From the NCBI GenBank assembly GCA_045600205.1, contig JAZRXM010000045.1:1-17648 (forward strand): a stretch of DNA of 17,648 bases, read 5' to 3'. Both the position numbers and the translations under genes were made by a program. Below are positions 6,472 through 13,947 of this stretch, one piece after another. Every line of letters starts with the position of its first letter. The stretch's first letter is position 1. The notes beneath the pieces were generated by a model. The model had not been told where the DNA came from. It did not search any database and worked only from the letters and a program-made list of their open reading frames with translations. The DNA is from Firm-04 sp045600205. Its GTDB lineage: Bacteria > Bacillota > Clostridia > Oscillospirales > Ruminococcaceae.

Positions 6472-7401
6472 TCACTTTTCGGTAGTAAAATGTATGGTGT
6501 GACCGTCCGAAACGGCGAGAATGGTGCCATCGGTATCTGTGCGAAAAACGTTGTCGGTACGTGCAAAAAGGCGTTTCAGCAGTGATTCCGCGGGATGTCC
6601 GTAGTCGTTGACCGCGCCAACGGAAATGACGGCATAATCGGGGTCAGCGGCATCAAGCAGCGCATCCGAGGTCGAGCTTGCACTTCCGTGATGCCCGCAG
6701 CGCAGGACGTTGGTTTTTGCGATGCATCCATCCTGAAGCAGCGCAGTATCCTCTGCTCCGGCGGCATCGCCCATGATCAAAAACGACGTATCACCGTACT
6801 CTGCGCGGCAAACCAAAGAGCAGTCATTGAGGTCTGCGGCAGCGGAGTGATCGGTCGTCAGCATGGTAAGTTTCAGGTTGCCAAACGTGAGCGTATCGCC
6901 GCAGTTTGGGTAAACAACGGAAATCTGTTTCTGTTCTGCCATATCGAGCAACGCCTCAAAGGAGTAGCCCGTGGGGAACAGTGCATCAGGGAAATGCGAC
7001 ATATAAAGCGTATCTGCGTTGATTTCCGAAAGCACGAGCGGCAAACCGCCGATGTGATCGGCATGGGGGTGCGTCACGATGACGGCATCGAGGCGTGAAA
7101 TGTGCAGCTTCGAGAGCGCATCGGTGACGCGATTGCCTGTTTCGTAGGAGCCGCCATCAATCAGAATTGCGGCATCTGCGGTATAAATAAGGGTACTGTC
7201 GCCCTGTCCGACATCGAGAAAGCTGACGGAAAGGCGGTCTGCGCAGCGCTGCACAGGTTGGTGCTTCTGCCATAGCAGGATGCAGCAAACCGCCGCAAAT
7301 ACGAGAATTCCAAAAATCAGCGGAATTCTTACTTTGCGCCACGTTTCTTTGCGGCGGGCGCGGGCTTGTTCTTTGCAAAGTTTCTGGAGTTCGGCTTGCA
7401 A
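6472..7401 (-). CDS. Membrane-anchored ComEC/Rec2-like metallo-beta-lactamase-fold hydrolase
   Basis: 309 residues. A basic N-terminus and one membrane helix (about 27-44) place the catalytic domain outside. Domain order: FLDVGQGDST (61-70), THPHADH (110-116, metal-binding HxHxDH), GDAAG (211-215), RCGHHGSAS (234-242) and a final GHP. This is the ComEC C-terminal nuclease-like MBL domain without the channel-forming competence domain. Family known: such proteins are annotated as ComEC-like hydrolases, and some related MBL domains degrade one DNA strand during uptake; the substrate here is unproven. Start: TTG at 7401, with an in-frame TAA directly before it and a strong AAAGGAGG 9 bases upstream. 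There is no ATG before the conserved domain. It overlaps the upstream YgiQ gene by 73 bases. DUF3006 follows downstream, the usual partner. Confidence 0.87.
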   Translation of the reverse strand: MQAELQKLCKEQARARRKETWRKVRIPLIFGILVFAAVCCILLWQKHQPVQRCADRLSVSFLDVGQGDSTLIYTADAAILIDGGSYETGNRVTDALSKLHISRLDAVIVTHPHADHIGGLPLVLSEINADTLYMSHFPDALFPTGYSFEALLDMAEQKQISVVYPNCGDTLTFGNLKLTMLTTDHSAAADLNDCSLVCRAEYGDTSFLIMGDAAGAEDTALLQDGCIAKTNVLRCGHHGSASSTSDALLDAADPDYAVISVGAVNDYGHPAESLLKRLFARTDNVFRTDTDGTILAVSDGHTIHFTTEK

Positions 7402-9242
7402 TTAGCGCCGCCTCCTTTCGGGTTTTGCGTGGAATTACGTGATTTTGCAGGTGGCTGTGCAGGGATCAGACAGTGCGGACCACTGCCGATGAGGTCTTTG
7501 CGTCCCGCCTTGATGAGGGCAGCGCGGATGACGGCATCGTTCTCGGGCTTGAAATATTGCAGTAAAGCACGCTGCTGCGCCTTTTCCTGTGTGGTGCGCG
7601 GCACATAGATCGGCTGCATGGTGTAGGGGTCAAGCCCCGTGTAGAACATACAGGTCGAAATGGTGCCCGGTGTCGGATAGAAGTCCTGCACCTGTTCGGG
7701 GTGGATGCCCTCCTGCTTTAAAAAGCACGCAAGTTCGATGGCATCGCGCACGGTACTGCCGGGGTGCGAGCTCATCAGATAGGGCACAAGGTACTGTTCG
7801 AGGTTCATGGATTTTGTCAATTCATAAAACCGTTTTTGGAATTTCTTGTAGGTTTCGATGTGAGGTTTGCCCATCGCATCGAGGACAGCGGGGGCACAAT
7901 GTTCCGGCGCAACCTTCAGTTGTCCGCTGACATGGTACCGCACGAGTTCGCGGAAGAAGCTTTCATCGCGGTCCGCCATAAGGTAGTCATAGCGGATGCC
8001 CGAGCGGATAAACACACGTTTTACCTTAGGAATCTCGCGGATTCTGCGCAGCAGACGGAGATAATCCTTGTGGTCCACCGTAAGATTTTTGCAAGGCGTC
8101 GGCGCGAGGCATTTTCTGCCTTTGCACAGACCGTGTTCGAGCTGTTTCTCGCAGGATGGATGTCTGAAATTGGCAGTCGGACCGCCAACGTCGTGGATAT
8201 AGCCCTTAAAATCGGGCAGCGTAGTGAGGAGTTTTGCCTCCTCGATGACGGATTCTTCGCTTCGCGTGGTCATTTTTCTGCCCTGATGCAGAGCGATCGA
8301 GCAGAAATTACAGAAGCCGAAGCAGCCGCGGTTATGCGTAATGGAGAAGCGCACCTCCTGAATGGCAGGCACGCCGCCCTCGGATTCGTACATGGGGTGG
8401 TAGGTGCGAGCGTAGGGCAGCGCGTAGACGGCGTCCATTTCCTCCTGCGTGAGGGAAATCGAGGGTTCGTTCTGTACGAGCATTTTGTCGCCGTGACGCT
8501 GAATAATGCGTTTGCCGCTGACCTCATCCTGCTGGTCGTACTGAATGCGGCAGGCTTTGGCGTATGCCTCTTTTTTCTCGCAAACCTGAGCAAAAGAGGG
8601 GCATTCCGCGCAGCCGAATGGGGTCTTGTCGGGCGTAGTGAGATAGCAGGTCCCTCGCACATCGGTGATTTCCTGCACAGGTACGCCGTTTTTGAGGCGT
8701 TTTGCAAGTTCAAGGATGCTGTGTTCGCCCATACCGAACATCAGGATATCCGCGCCGCTGTCCACGAGAATGGAGGGTCTGACGGCGTCATCCCAGTAGT
8801 CATAGTGAGCGAATCTGCGCAGCGACGCCTCCAGACCGCCGATCAGAATCGGCACATCTGCGTAGATTTCGCGTATTTTTCTGCAATATGTGATCACCGC
8901 ACGGTCGGGGCGTTTACCCGCCTTGTTGCCAGCCGAGTAGGCATCATCGGAGCGTTTTTTCTTGGCAGCGGTGTAGTGCGCCACCATGCTGTCGATATTA
9001 CCCGCGGTGACCAGAAAGCCGAGTTTTGGTCTGCCAAAGCGCATGAAATCCTCGTTGGTACGCCAATTCGGCTGTGGTAAAATTGCAACGGAATATCCGT
9101 TTGCGGCAAGGACGCGGGAAATAATAGCGACACCGAAGCTTGGGTGGTCAACGTAGGCATCGCCGGTGATGTAGACAAAATCCGGCTGTACAATGCCGAG
9201 CGCATCAAGTTCTGCTCGGGTCACGGGTAAAAAATCGCCCAT
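7329..9242 (-). CDS. YgiQ-family radical SAM protein (UPF0313)
   Basis: 637 residues, typical for YgiQ. The N-terminal domain (MGDFLPVTRAELDALG, GDAYVDHPSFG, LIGGLEASLRRFAHYDYWDD) is the conserved cobalamin-binding-like half of this family. The radical SAM core begins with ITHNRGCFGFCNFCSIA at about 303-318, giving Cys-x3-Cys-x2-Cys for the 4Fe-4S cluster that cleaves S-adenosylmethionine. Later come VAPEHCAPAVLDAMGKP and QVQDFYPTPGT, also typical. Family known: universal in many anaerobes, function unproven. The last 45 residues are basic and low in complexity (Lys, Asn, Pro, Ala), and the downstream MBL gene starts within them. AAAGGAC precedes the ATG by about 11 bases; the upstream GNAT gene ends 24 bases earlier. 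Confidence 0.92.
   Translation of the reverse strand: MGDFLPVTRAELDALGIVQPDFVYITGDAYVDHPSFGVAIISRVLAANGYSVAILPQPNWRTNEDFMRFGRPKLGFLVTAGNIDSMVAHYTAAKKKRSDDAYSAGNKAGKRPDRAVITYCRKIREIYADVPILIGGLEASLRRFAHYDYWDDAVRPSILVDSGADILMFGMGEHSILELAKRLKNGVPVQEITDVRGTCYLTTPDKTPFGCAECPSFAQVCEKKEAYAKACRIQYDQQDEVSGKRIIQRHGDKMLVQNEPSISLTQEEMDAVYALPYARTYHPMYESEGGVPAIQEVRFSITHNRGCFGFCNFCSIALHQGRKMTTRSEESVIEEAKLLTTLPDFKGYIHDVGGPTANFRHPSCEKQLEHGLCKGRKCLAPTPCKNLTVDHKDYLRLLRRIREIPKVKRVFIRSGIRYDYLMADRDESFFRELVRYHVSGQLKVAPEHCAPAVLDAMGKPHIETYKKFQKRFYELTKSMNLEQYLVPYLMSSHPGSTVRDAIELACFLKQEGIHPEQVQDFYPTPGTISTCMFYTGLDPYTMQPIYVPRTTQEKAQQRALLQYFKPENDAVIRAALIKAGRKDLIGSGPHCLIPAQPPAKSRNSTQNPKGGGANCKPNSRNFAKNKPAPAAKKRGAK
7399..7418 (-). 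promoter_or_regulatory. Ribosome site and TTG start of the MBL gene inside the YgiQ coding region
   Basis: AAAGGAGG (7418-7411 on the minus strand), 9-base spacer, TTG (7401-7399). This decides the start, since no ATG or GTG initiator sits at a usable position and an in-frame stop precedes the TTG immediately. Confidence 0.8.
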
Positions 9243-9266
9243 AGAAAATCGCGTCCTTTCGTAATT

Positions 9267-9557
9267 TTAAATTGCCATGACATAGATCTGGCATGGATTT
9301 GCCTCATCCCAGATCGGCAGGACTTCAAACTCCTGAAAACCGAGTGCGAGGTAGAATCGGTTGGTCTGGTCGTAGTCGGGGTAAACGCCCATCCTGACGG
9401 TTTTGACCTGTAAAAAGGCGTATCCGCTTGCTTTTGCACGATTTTTGGCAGCATTGAACAAAGTTCTGCCAATGCCTTTGCGGTGCGCCTCTTTGCGCAC
9501 GATTGCTTGTTTTTCAGCAGATACAGTTATTTCGCGTATCATTTTCCTTGTCTCCAT
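9267..9557 (-). CDS. Short GNAT-family acetyltransferase, N-terminal half apparently missing
   Basis: 96 residues, against about 140-160 for a normal single-domain GNAT. The acetyl-CoA pyrophosphate loop is present (AHRKGIGRTLFNAA, R-x-G-x-G), followed by the usual C-terminal half ending in FYLALGFQEFE. The first strands and helices before the loop are absent: only about 25 residues precede it. Start at 9557 has AGGTG 6 bases upstream; an alternative ATG at 9542 overlaps the upstream stop as ATGA with a close AAGG. It could be a remnant, or a compact member. It lies between the small membrane protein (19-base overlap) and YgiQ (24-base gap). Confidence 0.6.
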   Translation of the reverse strand: METRKMIREITVSAEKQAIVRKEAHRKGIGRTLFNAAKNRAKASGYAFLQVKTVRMGVYPDYDQTNRFYLALGFQEFEVLPIWDEANPCQIYVMAI

Positions 9558-9895
9558 CTTTTCACCTGAACCGAATGAATGACGATCCCGCAGAGGCAGA
9601 ACGCCACGGGAATGACGATGGCGCAGAGGAAAATCGGCGCATTCGGGATTTGGATTTGCAAGCTGTTACGACAATACATATCATATCCCAGCAGATAGAC
9701 GACCCACACGGGGATGCCGATCAGCCAAATTGCTGGCTGAACGTGGTACTTCACTGCGGGTTTCCAGTAGGCTGAAACGACGAGTGCGATAAAAATCACG
9801 TAGGGAAGTGGATTTGGCAGTCTTTTCTGCAAATCGGACATCACCAGATGCCAGATCAGTGTCAACCCAAGATATCTGAAAAACACAGCAATCAC
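9539..9895 (-). CDS. Small integral membrane protein of unknown function
   Basis: 118 residues from a GTG at 9895. Hydrophobic segments at about 8-18, 31-45, 52-70 and 85-106, with Lys/Arg at the C-terminus (VKRWRQGK), suggest three or four membrane helices. I do not recognise the family. The GTG has no ribosome site nearby. A strong GGGGAGGGGA lies 38 bases upstream, and the frame stays open up to it, where the only codons at suitable spacing are ATC (9928) and ACG (9925). From there the protein would gain 11 residues reading TAKQIDTKTQV after the initiator. The true start is therefore uncertain. It lies 50 bases after ftsK and overlaps the GNAT gene. Confidence 0.55.
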   Translation of the reverse strand: MIAVFFRYLGLTLIWHLVMSDLQKRLPNPLPYVIFIALVVSAYWKPAVKYHVQPAIWLIGIPVWVVYLLGYDMYCRNSLQIQIPNAPIFLCAIVIPVAFCLCGIVIHSVQVKRWRQGK

Positions 9896-9922
9896 TTGTG
9901 TTTTGGTATCAATCTGTTTTGC

Positions 9923-9940
9923 CGTGATACTCCCCTCCCC
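9923..9940 (-). promoter_or_regulatory. Strong ribosome site with no canonical start codon at the right distance
   Basis: Minus-strand GGGGAGGGGA (9940-9931) stands 2 bases before ATC (9928-9926) and 5 before ACG (9925-9923); measured from the GGAGG core the spacings are 5 and 8 bases. Both codons are in frame with the small membrane protein. It may mark a rare ATC/ACG initiation or a sequencing difference. Confidence 0.4.
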
Positions 9941-9945
9941 TGCAA

Positions 9946-12633
9946 TTATTCCTCAAACTTTGCGCCTTTGGATGCCACGCGGAGTTTCCATTCGGTGAGT
10001 TCCTGCGGCGACATCAGGACCCGACGGGGTTTCGCGCCCTCCGAGGGACCGATCACGCCGCGTTCCTCGAGAGAATCGACAATGCGGGCGGCTCTTGCGT
10101 AGCCGAGTTTGAGTCTGCGCTGAAGCGCGGTAGTCGAAAGCTGACCTGCGTCCACGGCGTATTCCGCAGCACGGAGGATGAGTTCCTCGTCGCCGGTCGG
10201 CTGATCGCTGTTGTCGTCGTCAATGAGTTTCTCGCCTTTTGCGGTCGGGATGTTCTGCTCGACTGCTTCCATAATTTCCGCATCGTATTCAGAGGAGCCG
10301 TTATTCTTCAAAAAGCTCGTAACAGCTTCGACTTCCGAGTCAGAGCAGAAGCAGCCCTGTACACGTTTCGGCTCGCGCCAGCCGTTTGGATAGAACAGCA
10401 GGTCACCGTTACCGAGCAGTGTTTCGGCGCCCGAGCAATCAAGGATGATGCGGGAATCCTGAGAAGATTTGACGGACATACCGATACGGCTGGGGACATT
10501 TGCCTTAATCAAGCCGGTGATGACGTCCACGGTCGGACGCTGGGTAGCGATGATGAGGTGAATACCTGCGGCACGCGCTTTCTGTGCAATGCGGATGACC
10601 GCCGTTTCGACTTCTTTTGCAGCAGACATCATCAAGTCGGCAAACTCGTCGATAATGATGAGGATCTGCGGTAATTTTTTGATTTCGGGGTTGCGCTCGG
10701 CGAGGGTGTTGTAGCCTTTGAGGTCACGCACGCCGTACTGTGCGCACTGTTGGTATCTGCGTTCCATTTCAATGACCGCCCAGTTGAGGGCACCGGCGGC
10801 TTTCTGGGGGTTGGTGACGACAGGGATGAGCAAATGCGGAATGCCGTCATACGGTGCAAATTCGACGACTTTCGGGTCGATGAGAACCAGTCTGACCTCC
10901 TCAGGCGATGCATGGAACAGCACGCTCATGATGATGGAGTTGGTGCAGACGGATTTACCGGAACCGGTAGTACCCGCGATGATCATGTGGGGCATTTTTG
11001 CGATATCGCCGAGGATGATGTTGCCGTCAATGTCCTTGCCGACTGCGAAAGTCAGCTTGCTTTTGGACTCCTGAAATTCAGCAGATTCGAGAATATCGCG
11101 AATCGGAACAATGTCCTTGGTATTGTTTGCGACCTCGACACCGACCGCAGGTTTTCCCGGGATCGGCGCCTCGATACGGACTTTTTCGCCGCCGAGGTTC
11201 ATGCCGATATCGTCAGCAAGTGCGGTAATTTTGGAGATCTTGACGCCCGCGGCGGGTTGGATCTCGTATCTGGTGACGCTGGGACCTCTGCGCATACCGA
11301 CGATGCGCACTTCGACACCGAAGCTGGCGAGCGTATCGCGCAGCAGCTTGCTTTTCTCGTAAAGTTCCGCAGATTTTTCCTCATTATTCGCGGTATTATC
11401 CACATGAGAAAGCAGTGTCAGCGGCGGGGCGATATAGGGAATCTCTTGGTTTTCCTCGTAGATTCCCTCATCGTTGTCCTCATCGTCAGTAGCCCACGGC
11501 AGAACATTCGCCTGTTCATCGGGGCGGCTGTTTTCGGCGTTTGCGATCATCTCCTGCAAAGCGAGTTCCTCCGCCTCGGACATTTTCGCATCGAAGATGC
11601 CCTCAGGGATTTCCTCATGGGAGAGCTGATTGGTTTCCTCGCGTGTGAGGGTGGGGTCTGTATCGGAAATTGCAACATCGACTTCAATGTTGCGGTAGAT
11701 TTCGGGGAGCAGTTCCAACTGATTGGTATTTTCATCGAGCATTTTTGCGGCGTCATCCTGACGTCGTTTGTTGGTGCGGGTTCTGCGCGGGAGCTGCGGG
11801 AAGAAGGTGACCTCCTCCTCGTCATCCTCGTCCTTTACGGGTTCGTCGGCGAGGGGCGCATCATCCTCATAGGCTTCCTCCTCGTCCTCGTAGTAAATGA
11901 GTTCGCGGCTTGCGATTTTCTCAAGTCCGTTCCAGAACCATACAAACGGTTTTCCGCAGTAGTGGAACAGTTCGGAAACGCCGAGATTCGTGAGGAGCAT
12001 CAGCCCGATAAAAATCAGCAGAATGATGACAATTCTTGCACCGATGTCGTCAAACAGGGCAACGAGCGGCCAAGCGATAATGCCGGACAGCAGACCGCCG
12101 CCGTGCAGAGCCTGCCCCTCCGCGTAAAGGTTGCGGACAGTGGTAATAAAATTGTCATTCCAAGCGGTTTCGCCGAAGAAAATCTGGACAAATCCGCTGC
12201 AAAAAATGGCAAGCAGAACGCCCCACAGAGCGCGTCTGGAGGCCTGCTGGCTTTTGTCCTGTCCGACGAGGAACGCGGTATAAATGAGGATAGCGGGCAG
12301 TAGAAAACGTGCATTGATGCCAAAAAGACCAAGCAGCACGGTATTCATCGCTGCCCAGGCCTTCGTACCCTTGACCCATGCAAACAGCAGCACGAGGATA
12401 CCCGAAGAAAACAGCAGCACAGAGCGCAGCTGATTATTTGGAGGCGTTTGCGCGGTTGCAGCAGGAGCCTGTTGTTTGACCTCAGCGGTGCGGCGTGTAG
12501 GCTTTTGGGGTGTGACGCTGCGGGTCTGCGCGGGCTGTTTGCGTTTTGGCGGGGTTGGTTTAGCTTTTGTTGCTGACGCAGAGGCTGTTCTTTTTTTTGT
12601 TGAGCCGCCTGCGGAGCTGCGAGTTTGAGCCAT
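9946..12633 (-). CDS. ftsK: FtsK/SpoIIIE DNA translocase
   Basis: 895 residues. It is a septum-localised ATPase that pumps chromosome DNA during division or spore formation. Domain order: a basic Lys/Thr/Ala/Pro-rich leader (about 1-65), four hydrophobic segments (about 70-225), an acidic linker (about 245-400, many Glu/Asp), then the RecA-like motor. The Walker A motif IAGTTGSGKSVCTN is at about 550-563 and Walker B ILIIIDEFADLMM at about 656-668. A RecA-like stretch (RPTVDVITGLIKANVP) and a C-terminal winged-helix gamma domain (about 815-885: LSTTALQRRLKLGYARAARI) follow. The gamma domain reads polar DNA signals in characterised members. AAAGGAC lies 7 bases before the ATG. It follows uppP by 48 bases with no terminator seen. 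Confidence 0.95.
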   Translation of the reverse strand: MAQTRSSAGGSTKKRTASASATKAKPTPPKRKQPAQTRSVTPQKPTRRTAEVKQQAPAATAQTPPNNQLRSVLLFSSGILVLLFAWVKGTKAWAAMNTVLLGLFGINARFLLPAILIYTAFLVGQDKSQQASRRALWGVLLAIFCSGFVQIFFGETAWNDNFITTVRNLYAEGQALHGGGLLSGIIAWPLVALFDDIGARIVIILLIFIGLMLLTNLGVSELFHYCGKPFVWFWNGLEKIASRELIYYEDEEEAYEDDAPLADEPVKDEDDEEEVTFFPQLPRRTRTNKRRQDDAAKMLDENTNQLELLPEIYRNIEVDVAISDTDPTLTREETNQLSHEEIPEGIFDAKMSEAEELALQEMIANAENSRPDEQANVLPWATDDEDNDEGIYEENQEIPYIAPPLTLLSHVDNTANNEEKSAELYEKSKLLRDTLASFGVEVRIVGMRRGPSVTRYEIQPAAGVKISKITALADDIGMNLGGEKVRIEAPIPGKPAVGVEVANNTKDIVPIRDILESAEFQESKSKLTFAVGKDIDGNIILGDIAKMPHMIIAGTTGSGKSVCTNSIIMSVLFHASPEEVRLVLIDPKVVEFAPYDGIPHLLIPVVTNPQKAAGALNWAVIEMERRYQQCAQYGVRDLKGYNTLAERNPEIKKLPQILIIIDEFADLMMSAAKEVETAVIRIAQKARAAGIHLIIATQRPTVDVITGLIKANVPSRIGMSVKSSQDSRIILDCSGAETLLGNGDLLFYPNGWREPKRVQGCFCSDSEVEAVTSFLKNNGSSEYDAEIMEAVEQNIPTAKGEKLIDDDNSDQPTGDEELILRAAEYAVDAGQLSTTALQRRLKLGYARAARIVDSLEERGVIGPSEGAKPRRVLMSPQELTEWKLRVASKGAKFEE

Positions 12634-12681
12634 AGTTGCGTCCTTTCTTTCTATATCAAACTGGGCGGAAAGCGAAAAAAC

Positions 12682-13506
12682 TCAGTGCTGATAGATCCAA
12701 AGACCGAAGGTAAAGATGCTGACGAGGAACGTATAGATGGAAAATACGTGGAAATTATCAGATTTGATGAGCCACTTGACAAGTTTGATAGCAGCGATGC
12801 CGACGAGCGCGGACACGACAAATCCGATGAGTGTCGCGGGGATATTGACGACAATGCCGCCGTCGAGCGCGTCACCGAGTTCGGAGAGGCAGCCGCCGAG
12901 GATCGCGGGGATGCCGAGGACAAAGGAATAGCGCACGGCAGTTTCCTTATCGAGTCCCGAGAACAGACCGCCGCTGATGGTGGAGCCGGAGCGGGAAACG
13001 CCCGGGAACAGCGCAACGCATTGGAACAAACCGACGACAATGGCATCCTTGACGGTCATTTCGCCGATGGTTTTGGTGTTATTCTTGACGCGGTTAGCGA
13101 AGAACAGGATCACGGAAGTATAGAGGAAGCAAAGAGCCATAATGAGCAGGCTGATGCTTTCAAAAACGTCTTTGATGAGGTAGAAGGGGACGAGCAGGAC
13201 CAAAGAAATGATGAGCATGAGGATCATGCGGCGTTCTGGGTTCATGGTAGACCACTTGAATTTGCCTGTAAAAACGTCCTTTACGAGGGCAAAAAACTCT
13301 TTGATCAAAGGCCAGATGGTATCCCAGAACGCGATAAAGACAGCAACGAGGGTACCGAGGTGGAGGATGACGAGTAAAAAGGTGCCTTCCTCGACGGTCT
13401 GACCGGTCATGGACTGATAAAGGCGGAGATGACCGGAGCTGGAAACGGGAAGAAATTCGGTCAGACCCTGAATGATAGCCTGAATAATCGCGTGCAAAAT
13501 TTCCAT
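12682..13506 (-). CDS. uppP: Undecaprenyl-diphosphatase (BacA family)
   Basis: 274 residues from the ATG at 13506, which has AGGAGG 10 bases upstream and begins MEILHAIIQAIIQGLTE, the family's usual start; a longer frame to 13575 is ignored. It dephosphorylates undecaprenyl diphosphate on the outer face of the membrane, returning the lipid carrier for peptidoglycan and other wall polymers; high dose gives bacitracin tolerance in studied bacteria. Catalytic motifs are intact: GLTEFLPVSSSGHL near the N-terminus and FPGVSRSGSTISGG in the middle. About seven or eight membrane segments. First gene of the long minus-strand array, with a consensus promoter about 80 bases upstream. Confidence 0.95.
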   Translation of the reverse strand: MEILHAIIQAIIQGLTEFLPVSSSGHLRLYQSMTGQTVEEGTFLLVILHLGTLVAVFIAFWDTIWPLIKEFFALVKDVFTGKFKWSTMNPERRMILMLIISLVLLVPFYLIKDVFESISLLIMALCFLYTSVILFFANRVKNNTKTIGEMTVKDAIVVGLFQCVALFPGVSRSGSTISGGLFSGLDKETAVRYSFVLGIPAILGGCLSELGDALDGGIVVNIPATLIGFVVSALVGIAAIKLVKWLIKSDNFHVFSIYTFLVSIFTFGLWIYQH

Positions 13507-13584
13507 ATGTAGGGAGCCTCCTGAAGAATGAAAGTAGAAAAACGTGGAGAATGCGTCAACAAAAGCGCATACCAATACTTTTAT

Positions 13585-13613
13585 ATCATACCATATTTTC
13601 GTTTATCTGTCAA
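13585..13613 (-). promoter_or_regulatory. Consensus sigma-A promoter in front of uppP
   Basis: On the minus strand TTGACA (13613-13608), 17-base spacer, TATGAT (13590-13585). It predicts a leader of about 70 bases before the uppP ATG, which holds only a weak ATGCG/CGCAT stem. This is the best promoter I see for the whole array down to 2101. Confidence 0.85.
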
Positions 13614-13880
13614 GGAAGGGAGGGGAATTTCTGAAAAAAGTCTGAAAACGAGAGAATGGAATAACGGTACTCCCGCATTTTCCTGATTCTTTGCCTGCTC
13701 CGTGCAGCGTTGCGAAACCCGAAAGCATAGCAGAATTCACCCGCTTGTAAAAATCAAACACAAAATAGTAAATAGCTCTTTTCCGGCATATTTTCATTCA
13801 TCGAATATCCATAAATAACCTGCGGATATACGTTATAATTGTGTGAGCGTACAGCATCCGAAAAATATTCGAAATTCCTC
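13614..13880. other. Divergent intergenic region between uppP and the LRR-dockerin gene
   Basis: No coding signal is seen. It contains a second TATAAT (13834-13839, plus strand) without a convincing -35, flanked by an 8-base inverted repeat TCGAATAT (13801-13808) and ATATTCGA (13865-13872). There is also a stem ATATCC/GGATAT (13805-13810 with 13824-13829). These could be regulatory for the plus-strand gene, but AT-rich repeats of this size also arise by chance. Confidence 0.35.
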
Positions 13881-13909
13881 TTGCAATCTGTGTGGAAATG
13901 CGGTATAAT
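13881..13909 (+). promoter_or_regulatory. Promoter of the LRR-dockerin gene
   Basis: TTGCAA (13881-13886), 17-base spacer, perfect TATAAT (13904-13909). The expected transcript start is about 30 bases before the ATG at 13948. AGGAGGGGG (13928-13936) follows as ribosome site. Confidence 0.8.
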
Positions 13910-13947
13910 AGAACTGCAAAAATTTGCAGGAGGGGGCATTTTCCAAT

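Noticed and set aside
7764..9080. Open frame of 438 codons on the plus strand
   Set aside because: It is antisense to the YgiQ radical SAM gene and shows no family motif or ribosome site.
10750..12303. Long open frame (517 codons) on the plus strand
   Set aside because: It lies antisense to ftsK, whose motor motifs are unmistakable, and its product has no recognisable domain. Long antisense frames arise from the codon bias of this genome.
12625..13377. Open frame of 250 codons on the plus strand
   Set aside because: It is antisense to uppP; the product is rich in Asp/Glu, typical of a reverse reading of a membrane protein gene.
13603..13797. Small minus-strand frame of 64 codons upstream of uppP
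   Set aside because: No ribosome site, overlaps the uppP promoter, and no recognised family.
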